A program made the position numbers and the translations under genes. A model generated the notes under the pieces. That model made no database searches, was not told the origin of the DNA, and worked only from the letters and a program-made list of their open reading frames with translations. Shown piece by piece: positions 32,806 to 41,303 of a stretch of 64,000 nucleotides of DNA (positions within the stretch are counted from its first letter, which is position 1; each line of letters opens with the position of its first letter). The stretch is from Scatosoma sp045533485. Lineage in GTDB: Bacteria; Bacillota; Clostridia; Christensenellales; Borkfalkiaceae. The DNA lies in assembly GCA_045533485.1 (NCBI GenBank), contig JAZSHX010000002.1, positions 7,943 to 71,942 on the forward strand. Direction: 5' to 3'.

Positions 32806-34335
32806 ATGAAATTGAGAAAAAAAATAGCACTGTTTGTATCTGTTTTACTTTGTGTTTTTGCATTTACTTCCTGTTCGCCCAAGTCGAACGCCGCGGGGAA
32901 TTATTACACCCCGTACGTTGGGGCGGACTACATAACGGGGAATACGGAAGAGTACACCGAAATCACGGAAAATGCGTTTATAAAAACAAGCGAACAACCG
33001 TCCAGCTATTTCTCCATTGACGCAAATACGGCGTCCTATCCAAACCTGCGCAGTCTTATCAATAAAGGGGTGGCGCAAATTCCCAAAGACGCGGTGCGCG
33101 TAGAAGAAATGCTCAATTATTTTGATTACGATTACGCAACGCCTACGGGGGATGATATTCTTGCGCTCACTTCGTCGGTGTTCCAAACGCCGTACAACAG
33201 CGAAACGATGCTTTTGACCATCGGTTTGGCGGCGAAAGAAGTGGAATTTACTGAGCAAAGCAATAATTTGGTGTTTTTAATCGACGTCAGCGGTTCTATG
33301 AACAGCGAAGATAAATTGCTTTTGGTGCAGGCGGCGTTTACTATGCTTGCGGAAAATTTGAACGATACGGACAGAGTGTCTATCGTAACCTACGCAGGGG
33401 AAGACAGCGTAGTGCTGGACGGGGCGTACGGTTATGAAAAGAAAAAGATAGTCGGCTCTATTGAAGATTTAAGTGCTGGCGGCAGTACGGCAGGCAGCAA
33501 GGGTATTCGCACCGCGTACGAGCTTGCGGAAAAGCATTTTATCCAAGGCGGCAACAACCGCGTTATCCTTGCGACGGACGGCGATTTTAACGTCGGTTTG
33601 ACGGCGTTGCAGGATTTGGAAACGTTTATTGCAAATAAGCGTGAAACGGGCGTGTATTTCTCCGTATTCGGGTTTGGCCGCGACAATATCAAATCGAATA
33701 AAATGGAAACGCTTGCGTTAAACGGTAACGGTACGTATAGCTATATCGATAGCAAAAACGAAGCGCGCCGCGCACTGGTGACCAACATCGGCGGTACGAT
33801 GCTGACGGTGGCAAAGGACGTCAAGGCAGGCATTACGTTCAATCCCGATTACGTAGAAAGTTACCGCTTGATCGGTTATGAAAACAAATTGCTTACGCAA
33901 GAAGAGTTTGAAAACGACCAAACGGACGCAGGGGAGCTTGGCAGCGGACATACGGTAACGGTGGTATATGAAATTAAACCGACTATGGTTGCCGCTTATG
34001 ATAGTGATAATTTGATAAATGAGAACCTTGCGCAGGTAACGGTGAAATACAAGCCTACGGAAAACAGCGGCGGCGCAAGCGAAACGTCGAAAGAAGTATT
34101 GTTAGACGTGAAAACTTCTGCGTATCACTCCGTATTGACGAAACAGGACGCGTTTATTGCGGCTGTGGTGGAATTTGCGTTGCTTTTGCGTGATTCCCAG
34201 TATAAGGGCGATGCAACGCTTGAAGCGTTACTCAGCCGTTTGGATGCGCTGGAAATATACGTGTCGGGCGATGAGTTCAAAGCGGAGTTTAGAGAGCTTG
34301 TCAAAACGTATTATTACAATATCACGAAAGAATAA
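32806..34335 (+). CDS. von Willebrand factor A domain lipoprotein (YfbK-like)
   Basis: This 509-residue protein has a signal ending in FTSCSP (lipobox). An N-terminal von Willebrand-associated region follows (SSYFSIDANTASYPNLRSLI to VEEMLNYFDYDY). The VWA domain carries the metal site DVSGSMN and later ATDGDFNVG. The C-terminal domain (DUF3520-like) ends with LLRDSQYKGDATLEAL. The family is exported and probably binds partners through a metal ion; its role is unknown. It is a single-gene unit with a strong promoter, a TTGGAGG site and a terminator. Confidence 0.88.
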   Translation: MKLRKKIALFVSVLLCVFAFTSCSPKSNAAGNYYTPYVGADYITGNTEEYTEITENAFIKTSEQPSSYFSIDANTASYPNLRSLINKGVAQIPKDAVRVEEMLNYFDYDYATPTGDDILALTSSVFQTPYNSETMLLTIGLAAKEVEFTEQSNNLVFLIDVSGSMNSEDKLLLVQAAFTMLAENLNDTDRVSIVTYAGEDSVVLDGAYGYEKKKIVGSIEDLSAGGSTAGSKGIRTAYELAEKHFIQGGNNRVILATDGDFNVGLTALQDLETFIANKRETGVYFSVFGFGRDNIKSNKMETLALNGNGTYSYIDSKNEARRALVTNIGGTMLTVAKDVKAGITFNPDYVESYRLIGYENKLLTQEEFENDQTDAGELGSGHTVTVVYEIKPTMVAAYDSDNLINENLAQVTVKYKPTENSGGASETSKEVLLDVKTSAYHSVLTKQDAFIAAVVEFALLLRDSQYKGDATLEALLSRLDALEIYVSGDEFKAEFRELVKTYYYNITKE

Positions 34336-34340
34336 AAATA

Positions 34341-34366
34341 AAGAGCCGTTCAAGCGAACGGCTCTT
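34341..34366. terminator. Bidirectional terminator between VWA gene and minus-strand ABC permease
   Basis: AAGAGCCGTTC (34341-34351) pairs perfectly with GAACGGCTCTT (34356-34366) around AAGC. It lies between the two converging stop codons. Confidence 0.75.
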
Positions 34367-34368
34367 AT

Positions 34369-35175
34369 CTATTTGCTGTTTTTGATAACCGTCTTTTCCA
34401 AAGCGGCGACAAGCGCGTACATAACGGCGGCAAGTATACAAAGGATGAACACGGCGCTCATCACCAAATCCAGCTTGAACACTTGACCGCCGTAAACGAT
34501 CAAGTACCCGATACCGGCTTTGGAAACGATGTATTCGCCCATAATCGAACCTATCCAAGCCATACCTACGTTGATTTTCAGCATGGAGATAAAGTTGGGT
34601 AGCGACGACGGGATAACCAGCTTCGTCAAAATTTGCCACTTACTTGCGCCCATGGATTTGAGCAGTAAAATTTTATTTTCGTCCGTTGCCATAAACCCGT
34701 TTAACATATTCAAAATAGCAACGATTAAGCCGATTAAAATCGTCATAAACACGATGGCTTTGCTGCCCGTGCCAAACCAGATGATAATCAGCGGCCCAAG
34801 CGCAATTTTCGGCAGTGCGTTGAGCACCACGAAATAGGGCTCGGAAACGCGGCGGAACGCTTCGCTCCACCAAAGCAGCAACGCAATCGAATACCCAAGC
34901 GCAACGGCAAGGAAAAAACCTGCCAGCGTTTCCCAAAGCGTAGTGCCGACGTGGTAGAAAAGCGAACCGTCTTTATAAAGTCCAACCACGCATTTGACGA
35001 TGCGGGATGGGGAGCTTGTGATAAAAGGGTTAATCCATTGAAAATAAGCGGAAAGCTCCCAAAAAAGCAACAGGATGGCAAGCACGGAAAACCGCACGGC
35101 GTTGATAAGTACGTTTTTCTTTTTCAGTCCGCTTAAATAACGGAGATGGTCGGGGGAATGCGTAATGTTTTTCAT
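34369..35175 (-). CDS. ABC transporter permease (SsuC/TauC/ThiX type)
   Basis: This 268-residue inner-membrane permease has five to six helices and the EAA-type loop LLKSMGASKWQILTKLVIPSSLPNFI. It belongs to the group that imports sulfonates, taurine, nitrate or pyrimidine precursors. ATG 35175 overlaps the ATPase stop as ATGA and has AAGGAG upstream; a longer in-frame start at 35193 is less likely. Substrate cannot be told from the permease. Confidence 0.9.
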   Translation of the reverse strand: MKNITHSPDHLRYLSGLKKKNVLINAVRFSVLAILLLFWELSAYFQWINPFITSSPSRIVKCVVGLYKDGSLFYHVGTTLWETLAGFFLAVALGYSIALLLWWSEAFRRVSEPYFVVLNALPKIALGPLIIIWFGTGSKAIVFMTILIGLIVAILNMLNGFMATDENKILLLKSMGASKWQILTKLVIPSSLPNFISMLKINVGMAWIGSIMGEYIVSKAGIGYLIVYGGQVFKLDLVMSAVFILCILAAVMYALVAALEKTVIKNSK

Positions 35176-35906
35176 GCGTTTAACTCCTTCCAAAGCAATT
35201 CAAACCAAGCGGAAAACGCCTTGTTTTCACGGCGTTTGAGCGGTTGTTCTTCGGTAAATTCCAGCGTGTGCGACGCAACGATTTTGGCAGGGCGTTTGGA
35301 CAGCACGAACACTCTGTCCGCAACGGAAATGGCTTCGCTGATGTCGTGCGTAATCAAAAGCGCCGTTTTCTTTTCGCTGCGTATGATGTTGTATACGTCG
35401 TTGCAAACGGATAAACGCGTTTGATAATCCAAAGCCGAAAACGGTTCGTCAAGAAGCAACACGTCGGGGTTGACGGCAAGCGTGCGGATAAGCGCGGCAC
35501 GTTGCCGCATACCGCCCGATAAGGCGGACGGGTAGTTTTTCAAAAACTGTTTCAAGCCGTACTTTTCGGCAAGCGCAAGGGCGTTTGCGCGCGTTTCGGG
35601 CGTGGACGTTTTTTTAATTTCTAATGGTAAAAATATATTTTTTTCTATGCTTCGCCAAGGGAAAAGTTCGTCCTTTTGTAACATATATCCAAACGAACAG
35701 CCGCCCGAAATCACTTTGCCTTTGGTAGGCGGCAAAAGTCCTGCCGCCATAGACAAAAGCGTAGTTTTTCCGCAGCCGGACGGGCCGATGATAGCAACGA
35801 ATTCTCTTTCGTATACGGAGAAATTCATATCCTGTACTGCTACCGTTTCGCCTTGCTTGCTATGGTAATGCATCGAAACGTTTTCAAAGCGTAAAACTTC
35901 TTTCAT
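35172..35906 (-). CDS. ABC transporter ATPase (SsuB/TauB/ThiZ type)
   Basis: This 244-residue ATPase has Walker A GPSGCGKTT, a Q-loop in YMLQKDELFPW, the signature LSGGMRQRAALIRTL, Walker B VLLLDEPFSALD and the switch histidine in LLITHDISEA. ATG 35906 is preferred because AAGGAT lies seven bases before it; a GTG nine codons upstream is also in frame. It is linked by overlap to the permease and lies about 200 bases after the binding protein gene. Confidence 0.92.
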   Translation of the reverse strand: MKEVLRFENVSMHYHSKQGETVAVQDMNFSVYEREFVAIIGPSGCGKTTLLSMAAGLLPPTKGKVISGGCSFGYMLQKDELFPWRSIEKNIFLPLEIKKTSTPETRANALALAEKYGLKQFLKNYPSALSGGMRQRAALIRTLAVNPDVLLLDEPFSALDYQTRLSVCNDVYNIIRSEKKTALLITHDISEAISVADRVFVLSKRPAKIVASHTLEFTEEQPLKRRENKAFSAWFELLWKELNA

Positions 35907-35990
35907 TTGCGTATCCTTCGTTGGCTCAATCACGTCTTTCGTTTGCTTTTTGACGGAAAAACATTGAAAAATGCGTCGTGTTTTGTGCGG

Positions 35991-36104
35991 TTACAGACCA
36001 CAAGTATGCGCCCTTACAAACCACTTGTCTTTTTCCTTGTTTTTCTCATCAAATTGTTGCGCTAAGCAAACGATCTCCGTGCTATCGCCGTTTATATTTT
36101 TCAC
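35991..36104 (-). CDS. Possible small ORF between binding protein and ATPase genes
   Basis: A 37-codon frame with GTG start fills part of the 200-base gap in this ABC operon. It reads as a plausible hydrophilic peptide (GDSTEIVCLAQQFDEKNKEK, then WFVRAHTCGL). No ribosome site is seen, and the 3' part contains two direct copies of GTGGTYTGTAA. It may be a real micro-peptide, a remnant, or chance. Confidence 0.25.
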   Translation of the reverse strand: MKNINGDSTEIVCLAQQFDEKNKEKDKWFVRAHTCGL

Positions 36105-36108
36105 TTTT

Positions 36109-37122
36109 TTACTGTTTATAAATTTGATTGTAAACTTCTTGCGCGTACTTGTTGTTGACAAGTTCGTTCATGTTCACGCGGCGCGAAAGTTCGCCTGCGT
36201 TGTCAATAATATCCTGCAAGCGGTTAAAGCTGCTTTCCGTCATCATCAAATCGGTGCGCCAAGCGTCAATCGCACGGTAGCGTTCTACGGACGCGGCAAG
36301 CGACGCTTCGCTTGTGCCAACGAAATGCTTGGTAAGATAGGGCGCAACGGTAGCCGACGGCGTTTCGTTGACGTATTTAATGGCTTTCATTACGGCGCGC
36401 ATAAACCCTTTGGCAACGTCTTCGTTTTTATTCAGCCACGAATTTTTAGCGATAAAGCAGGTGTACGGTACTTCGCCCGACGCTTCGCCGACGGATGCCA
36501 CCACGTAGCCCTTGCCCGCCGCTTCGTATTCGTACGCAACGGGGTCGAACATAGTGCAATAATCTGCAGTGCCTGCTTCAAACGCGCTGGTCATAAGGTT
36601 GAACGCCACGTCGTAATTGAGCGTTAAATGCTCGCCGTCCTGTAAGCCGTTTTGGTTAAGTACGTATTCAAAGGTCATGGCAGGCACGCCGCCTTTGCGC
36701 CCAGCAAGAATTTCCTTGCCCTGCAAATCCGTCCATTTGAAGTTGGGTTCGGGCTTTCTGGAAACCAAGAACGAACCGTCGCGTTTGGTTAATTGCCCGA
36801 TAACGGTCGGCACGTCGGAAGAACCGCCGATAAGTACGTACAAAGCCGCTTCTGGACCGCAAAACCCGATGTCTGCGTCGCCCGAAAGCACCGCGGACAT
36901 AACGTTATCCGCGCCACCGCCGTTGGTCAGTTCAATTTCAATGTTTTCTTCGGCAAAATACCCCAAGCTGTCGGCAAGATATAAGGGGGCATAAAAGATA
37001 GAATGCGTCACTTCGTTTAAGCGAACGGTAGTAACCGTATCCTTTTCACCGCAAGCGGAAAAGGGCAGTAACGTGAAGCAAGCGGTCAATACACCGCAAA
37101 GGAATTTTTTTATTTTTTGCAT
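36109..37122 (-). CDS. NMT1/SsuA-type ABC substrate-binding lipoprotein
   Basis: This 337-residue lipoprotein has the lipobox FSACGE near residue 24, then VRLNEVTHSIFYAPLYLADSLGYFAEENIEIEL, typical of NMT1/THI5-like and SsuA binding proteins. GGGADNVMSAVLSGDADIGFCGPEAA forms the ligand site region. Thiamine-precursor, sulfonate, riboflavin or nitrate analogues are all possible. No TPP riboswitch is visible upstream, which weakens the thiamine option. GGGAGAG precedes the ATG. It is the first gene of the minus-strand operon. Confidence 0.85.
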   Translation of the reverse strand: MQKIKKFLCGVLTACFTLLPFSACGEKDTVTTVRLNEVTHSIFYAPLYLADSLGYFAEENIEIELTNGGGADNVMSAVLSGDADIGFCGPEAALYVLIGGSSDVPTVIGQLTKRDGSFLVSRKPEPNFKWTDLQGKEILAGRKGGVPAMTFEYVLNQNGLQDGEHLTLNYDVAFNLMTSAFEAGTADYCTMFDPVAYEYEAAGKGYVVASVGEASGEVPYTCFIAKNSWLNKNEDVAKGFMRAVMKAIKYVNETPSATVAPYLTKHFVGTSEASLAASVERYRAIDAWRTDLMMTESSFNRLQDIIDNAGELSRRVNMNELVNNKYAQEVYNQIYKQ

Positions 37123-37163
37123 GTTTTTTTCTCTCCCATTATTGAAAAAAATTATAATAATAT

Positions 37164-37193
37164 ATCATATGTAAGGGCATTTATAATTGACAA
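37164..37193 (-). promoter_or_regulatory. Promoter of the NMT1-type ABC operon
   Basis: On the minus strand TTGTCA (37193-37188), an 18-base spacer and TATGAT (37169-37164). Its -35 box overlaps that of the divergent valS promoter. Confidence 0.5.
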
Positions 37194-37215
37194 TGGGCGA
37201 CAAAAGTATTATAAT
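37187..37215 (+). promoter_or_regulatory. Consensus sigma-A promoter of valS
   Basis: TTGACA (37187-37192), 17-base spacer, TATAAT (37210-37215). The leader of about 40 bases is too short for a T-box. Confidence 0.8.
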
Positions 37216-37260
37216 AAATAGACTGCATAAAAAGACGAAACGTCAGGAGTATAAAAAATT

Positions 37261-39882
37261 ATGGAAATGCAAAAGACGTACAACCCCAAAGATTTTGAAG
37301 ATAAAATTTACGCCGGCTGGGAGAAGTCGGGGTATTTTCGCGCGGAAATCGATGAAAATAAAGTACCGTTCACGATTATGATGCCGCCCCCCAACATTAC
37401 GGGGCAGCTGCATATGGGGCACGCTATGGACGCGACTATGCAAGACACGCTTATCCGTTTTAAGCGTATGCAGGGCTACGCGGCGCTTTGGCTGCCCGGT
37501 TGCGACCACGCTTCTATTGCAACCGAAGTAAAAATCGTGGAAAAAATGAAAGCGGAAGGGCTGACGAAAGCCGACCTTGGCCGCGACGGTTTTTTGGTGC
37601 GCGCTTGGGAATGGAAGGAACAGTACGGCAATAGAATTATGCTCCAACAACGCAAAATGGGTACTTCTTGCGACTGGTCGCGCCAAGCGTTCACGATGGA
37701 CGAAAAATGTTCGCGTGCGGTTAGAGAAGTATTTGTAAACTTGTATAACAAGGGCTTAATTTACCAAGGCGATAGAATTATCAACTGGTGTCCTTGCTGT
37801 AAAACCGCGCTTTCGGATGCGGAAGTGGAATACGCGGAAGAAGGCGGACATTTTTGGCATTTGCGCTATCCCGCGGCGGACGGCTCTGCGGACGTAGTGG
37901 TAGCAACTACCCGTCCCGAAACTATGCTTGGGGATACGGCGGTTGCGGTGCATCCCGACGACGAAAGATATAAAAACTTAGTGGGTAAAACGCTCAAATT
38001 GCCCCTTACGGACAGGGAAATCCCCGTGGTTGCGGACGCGTACGTAGATCCTACCTTTGGTACGGGTTGCGTAAAAATCACGCCTGCGCACGATCCCAAC
38101 GACTTTGAAGTGGGGAAACGCCACGATTTGCCCGTTATCCGCGTAATGAACGACGACGGTACGATGAACGCGCTTGCAGGCGCGTACAACGGCTTGGATA
38201 GATACGAAGCAAGAAAACGCGTTGTTGCCGATTTGGAAAAGGGCGGTAACCTTGTCAAGGTGGAAGCGCATACGCATAACGTAGGGCATTGTTATCGTTG
38301 TCACTCCACGGTAGAACCTATCGTTTCCAAACAATGGTTCGTGAAAATGGAACCGCTTGCAAAACCGGCTATTCAAGCGGTAATGCGCAACAAAGTGCGC
38401 TTCGTTCCCGAACGCTTTACGAAAATTTATTATAACTGGATGGAAAACGTACGCGACTGGTGTATTTCCCGTCAGCTTTGGTGGGGACACCGTATTCCCG
38501 TATGGTACTGTCAAGATTGCGGCGAAGTCATTTGCACCAAGGAAGATGCGAAAGTTTGTCCTAAATGCGGCAGTGCGCATTTGAAACAGGACGAAGACGT
38601 GCTGGACACGTGGTTCTCTTCCGCGCTTTGGCCGTTCTCTACGCTTGGCTTCCCCGAAGAAACGGAAGATTATAAATATTTCTATCCCACCGACGTGCTG
38701 GTTACCGGCTACGATATCATTTTCTTCTGGGTTGCCAGAATGATTTTCTCAGGGATAGAACATACGGGCAAAGTGCCTTTCCACGACGTGCTTATCCACG
38801 GTATTATCCGTGACGAACAGGGCAGAAAGATGAGCAAATCGCTCGGCAACGGTATCGATCCCTTGGAAGTTATCGAAAAATACGGCGCGGACTCCTTGCG
38901 CTTGTCGCTGTTGACGGGCGTTGCACCCGGTAACGACACCCGTTATTCGGACACAAAAGTGGAATCCTGCCGCAACTTTATCAACAAGCTTTGGAACGCT
39001 TCGCGCTTCGTTTTGATGAACGCGGAAGATAAGAAAATCCCTGCGATTGAAAACGTTAAACTTGCGCCTGCGGATAAGTGGATTATCAGCAAATTGCAAA
39101 CGTGTATCAAAGAAGTCACGGCAAATATGAACAAGTATGAACTTGGCGTAGCAAGCGATATCGCCACCGATTTCGTTTGGGACGATTTCTGCGACTGGTA
39201 TATCGAACTTTCCAAGCCCGCATTGTACGGCGACGACGAAGCAAGAAAGGCGGACGCGCTTGCGGTACTTGTACACGTTTTGAAAAACGCGCTGCAACTG
39301 TTGCACCCGTTTATTCCGTTCGTGACGGAAGAAATCTATGCAAACTTGCCCGGTTGCGACGGCAGTATTATGGTTTCCAAATTCCCCACGTACAATTATA
39401 AATGGGCGTATAAGAAGGAAGCCAAAGCGTTTGAAGGCGTAATGGAAATTATCAAAGCCGTGCGCGCTATGAAGAAGGACGCGGATTGTCCCCCGTCCAA
39501 GAAAGTGGAACTGTTTATCGTAACGGACAGCAAACGCCTTGTACAGCTCAATAAAGATTGCATTATGAAGCTGTCGGGCGCAAGCAACGTAACGCTTGTG
39601 GAAAGCGCGGCGGAAGTAGACGGCAAAACGGTATCGTCGGTAACGGAAATCGCGCAAATTTACGTTCCCCTTGGCGAACTTGTCGACATTGAAAAGGAAA
39701 AGGCAAGATTGTCCGCGGAAATCGAACGTATCGACGGCGAAATTGCGCGTGCCGAAGGCAAGCTTGCAAACGAAAGCTTCGTGGCAAGAGCGCCGCAAAA
39801 GCTGGTTGACGCAGAAAAGGAAAAACTTGCAAAATACCAAGATATGAAAGCCAAGTGCGTTGCACAGCTGGAAAGCTTATAA
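37261..39882 (+). CDS. valS: Valyl-tRNA synthetase
   Basis: This 873-residue class I synthetase charges tRNA-Val. The HIGH motif appears as PPPNITGQLHMGHAM, the editing domain carries TTRPETMLGDTAVAVHP, zinc-binding CxxC pairs are in YCQDCGEVICTKEDAKVCPKC, and KMSKS is in GRKMSKSLGNGIDP. A C-terminal coiled-coil tail (EKEKARLSAEIERIDGEIAR) ends the protein. The length is normal. AGGAGT lies 13 bases before ATG 37261; ATG 37267 is a second choice. Confidence 0.97.
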   Translation: MEMQKTYNPKDFEDKIYAGWEKSGYFRAEIDENKVPFTIMMPPPNITGQLHMGHAMDATMQDTLIRFKRMQGYAALWLPGCDHASIATEVKIVEKMKAEGLTKADLGRDGFLVRAWEWKEQYGNRIMLQQRKMGTSCDWSRQAFTMDEKCSRAVREVFVNLYNKGLIYQGDRIINWCPCCKTALSDAEVEYAEEGGHFWHLRYPAADGSADVVVATTRPETMLGDTAVAVHPDDERYKNLVGKTLKLPLTDREIPVVADAYVDPTFGTGCVKITPAHDPNDFEVGKRHDLPVIRVMNDDGTMNALAGAYNGLDRYEARKRVVADLEKGGNLVKVEAHTHNVGHCYRCHSTVEPIVSKQWFVKMEPLAKPAIQAVMRNKVRFVPERFTKIYYNWMENVRDWCISRQLWWGHRIPVWYCQDCGEVICTKEDAKVCPKCGSAHLKQDEDVLDTWFSSALWPFSTLGFPEETEDYKYFYPTDVLVTGYDIIFFWVARMIFSGIEHTGKVPFHDVLIHGIIRDEQGRKMSKSLGNGIDPLEVIEKYGADSLRLSLLTGVAPGNDTRYSDTKVESCRNFINKLWNASRFVLMNAEDKKIPAIENVKLAPADKWIISKLQTCIKEVTANMNKYELGVASDIATDFVWDDFCDWYIELSKPALYGDDEARKADALAVLVHVLKNALQLLHPFIPFVTEEIYANLPGCDGSIMVSKFPTYNYKWAYKKEAKAFEGVMEIIKAVRAMKKDADCPPSKKVELFIVTDSKRLVQLNKDCIMKLSGASNVTLVESAAEVDGKTVSSVTEIAQIYVPLGELVDIEKEKARLSAEIERIDGEIARAEGKLANESFVARAPQKLVDAEKEKLAKYQDMKAKCVAQLESL

Positions 39883-39891
39883 AAATACCGT

Positions 39892-39916
39892 ATTCCCCGA
39901 CCAAAAATCGGGGAAT
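39892..39916 (+). terminator. Hairpin after valS
   Basis: ATTCCCCGA (39892-39900) pairs with TCGGGGAAT (39908-39916). No T run follows, so it may be a weak terminator or a protective 3' hairpin. Confidence 0.45.
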
Positions 39917-39972
39917 TAACTATGTAAAGGCATAAAAATAGATAAAAAAGGAAAAACTTTGAAAAAAAGTTG

Positions 39973-40010
39973 TTCAAACGTTTGACAAAAGGCTTGACTT
40001 ATGTTAAAAT
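39973..40010 (+). promoter_or_regulatory. str operon promoter with a palindrome on the -35 box
   Basis: TTGACA (39982-39987), 17-base spacer, TAAAAT (40005-40010) preceded by TG-T. The palindrome TCAAACGTTTGA (39974-39985) overlaps the -35 box. The 15-base sequence TTCAAACGTTTGACA is also found at the pot operon promoter (51979-51993, minus strand). Confidence 0.75.
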
Positions 40011-40016
40011 GTTTGA

Positions 40017-40177
40017 TGTCGCTTATAAGGGTGGACTGCGCCCTTTTGCCCCAAATTCCTTGTTTTTCCAAAGGAAAGGACAAGCAAGCGACCACTAAAT
40101 TCGCTTTCTTTTGAAATTGCGATAAGGGCAATTTCGAGAGAAAATATATTCCAAAATTTTTACAAGGAGGTCAAATT
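40017..40177 (+). ncRNA. Structured 5' leader of rpsL
   Basis: The predicted transcript starts at about 40017 and folds by eye into a three-way junction. P1 is GTCGCTT (40018-40024) with AAGCGAC (40086-40092). P2 is AAGGG (40027-40031) with CCCTT (40041-40045). P3 is CTTGT (40059-40063) with ACAAG (40080-40084), continued by TTTCC with GGAAA. A fourth 8-bp hairpin GAAATTGC/GCAATTTC (40113-40135, loop GATAAGG) lies nearer the ribosome site. It could be a ribosomal protein autoregulatory leader. The folding is manual. Confidence 0.45.
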
Positions 40178-40549
40178 ATGCCTACGATCAACCAGCTCAT
40201 TAAAAAGGGTAGAGAACAAATCACTTACAAGTCTAAGAGCCCGATTCTTGACAACTGCCCCCAAAAGCGCGGCGTATGTTTGTCCGTTACCACGACTTCT
40301 CCTAAGAAGCCTAACTCTGCTATGCGTAAGATTGCACGTGTGCGCCTTACCAACAAGCAAGAAGGTACGGTTTACATTCCCGGTGAAGGTCACAACCTTC
40401 AAGAACACAGCTCTGTATTGATTAGAGGCGGACGTGTTAAGGACTTGCCCGGTGTACGTTATCACATCATTCGCGGCGCACTTGACACGGCAGGCGTTGC
40501 AAAACGTATGCAATCCCGCTCTAAATACGGCGCAAAACGCCCTAAATAA
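40178..40549 (+). CDS. rpsL: 30S ribosomal protein S12
   Basis: This 123-residue ribosomal protein of the decoding centre starts MPTINQLIKKGRE and has the conserved loop TTSPKKPNSAMRKIARVRL, with the streptomycin-relevant lysines in KKPNSA and RVKDLPGVRYH, all wild type. The ribosome site AAGGAGG is ideal. It is the first gene of the str operon. It is separated from rpsG by an unusually long gap of 271 bases. Confidence 0.98.
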   Translation: MPTINQLIKKGREQITYKSKSPILDNCPQKRGVCLSVTTTSPKKPNSAMRKIARVRLTNKQEGTVYIPGEGHNLQEHSSVLIRGGRVKDLPGVRYHIIRGALDTAGVAKRMQSRSKYGAKRPK

Positions 40550-40820
40550 GATAGGGTAACAAGCAGACCAAAGCGTTTGCCGAGCGGTTAGCGGCTCGTT
40601 AAACAAAAGCGAAAAAGTCGGTTGCGTTTTAAGACTAAAACCAAAACGCATAAGACCTACTTGTTAATCGGAATATTGCTCGAAAAAAGCCCCGAATAAA
40701 AGTAGGCAGTATGCAACGAAAGTTGCAGAAGATTCGCACTCCGAAATTTTTTAACGGTAGCGCGATAGCTGTACTGAAGGGTAAAGCCCTTATCAAAAAT
40801 TCTAGAAGGAGGATAATATT
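40550..40820 (+). ncRNA. Long structured rpsL-rpsG intercistronic region
   Basis: No coding frame is seen. Several stems can be drawn: CGAGC/GCTCG (40580-40597), TGCGTTTT/AAAACGCA (40622-40649), long-range CCTACTT/AAGTAGG (40655-40705), TGCAAC-GAAA-GTTGCA (40711-40726), and AAGGG/CCCTT (40776-40790). In E. coli the S12-S7 spacer is the binding site for S7 autoregulation, so a comparable role is possible. No promoter or terminator is obvious. Confidence 0.4.
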
Positions 40821-41291
40821 ATGCCTAGAAGAGGTAGTGTACCTAAAAGAGACGTATTGCCCGATCCTATGTACAACAGCAAGGTTGTAAGCAAGCTTAT
40901 CAACCAAATTATGCTTGACGGTAAAAAGGGTACGGCGCAAACGATTGTTTACGACGCATTCAAAATTATGGGCGAAAAGCTCAATATGGATCCGATGGAG
41001 ATCTTCAAGCAAGCAATGGAAAACGTTATGCCCGTTGTAGAAGTTAAAGCTCGCCGTGTAGGTGGTGCTAACTATCAAGTTCCCATCGAAATCAGACCTG
41101 AAAGACGTCAAACGCTTGCTATCCGTTGGCTCGTAATCAACACGAGAAAACGTAGCGAAAGAGAAATGTCTTCCCGTCTTGCTGCAGAACTTATGGACGC
41201 GTACAATAACGCCGGCGGTTCCGTAAAGAAGAAAGAAGACACGCATAGAATGGCTGAAGCGAACAAAGCATTCGCGCATTTCAGATTCTAA
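40821..41291 (+). CDS. rpsG: 30S ribosomal protein S7
   Basis: This 156-residue assembly protein of the 30S head starts MPRRGSVPKRDVLPDPMYNS and has the conserved RVGGANYQVPIEIRPERR hairpin and KKEDTHRMAEANKAFAHFR end. AGAAGGAGGAT precedes the ATG. S7 is the usual translational repressor of str operons, which makes the long structured region before it relevant. fusA follows after 12 bases. Confidence 0.98.
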   Translation: MPRRGSVPKRDVLPDPMYNSKVVSKLINQIMLDGKKGTAQTIVYDAFKIMGEKLNMDPMEIFKQAMENVMPVVEVKARRVGGANYQVPIEIRPERRQTLAIRWLVINTRKRSEREMSSRLAAELMDAYNNAGGSVKKKEDTHRMAEANKAFAHFRF

Positions 41292-41303
41292 GAGAGGTAA
41301 ATT

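Noticed and set aside
37123..37163. TPP riboswitch before the NMT1-type binding protein
   Set aside because: The leader is about 35 bases and lacks the conserved thi-box segments.
37216..37260. T-box riboswitch before valS
   Set aside because: The leader is only about 40 bases, with no specifier loop, T-box sequence or terminator.
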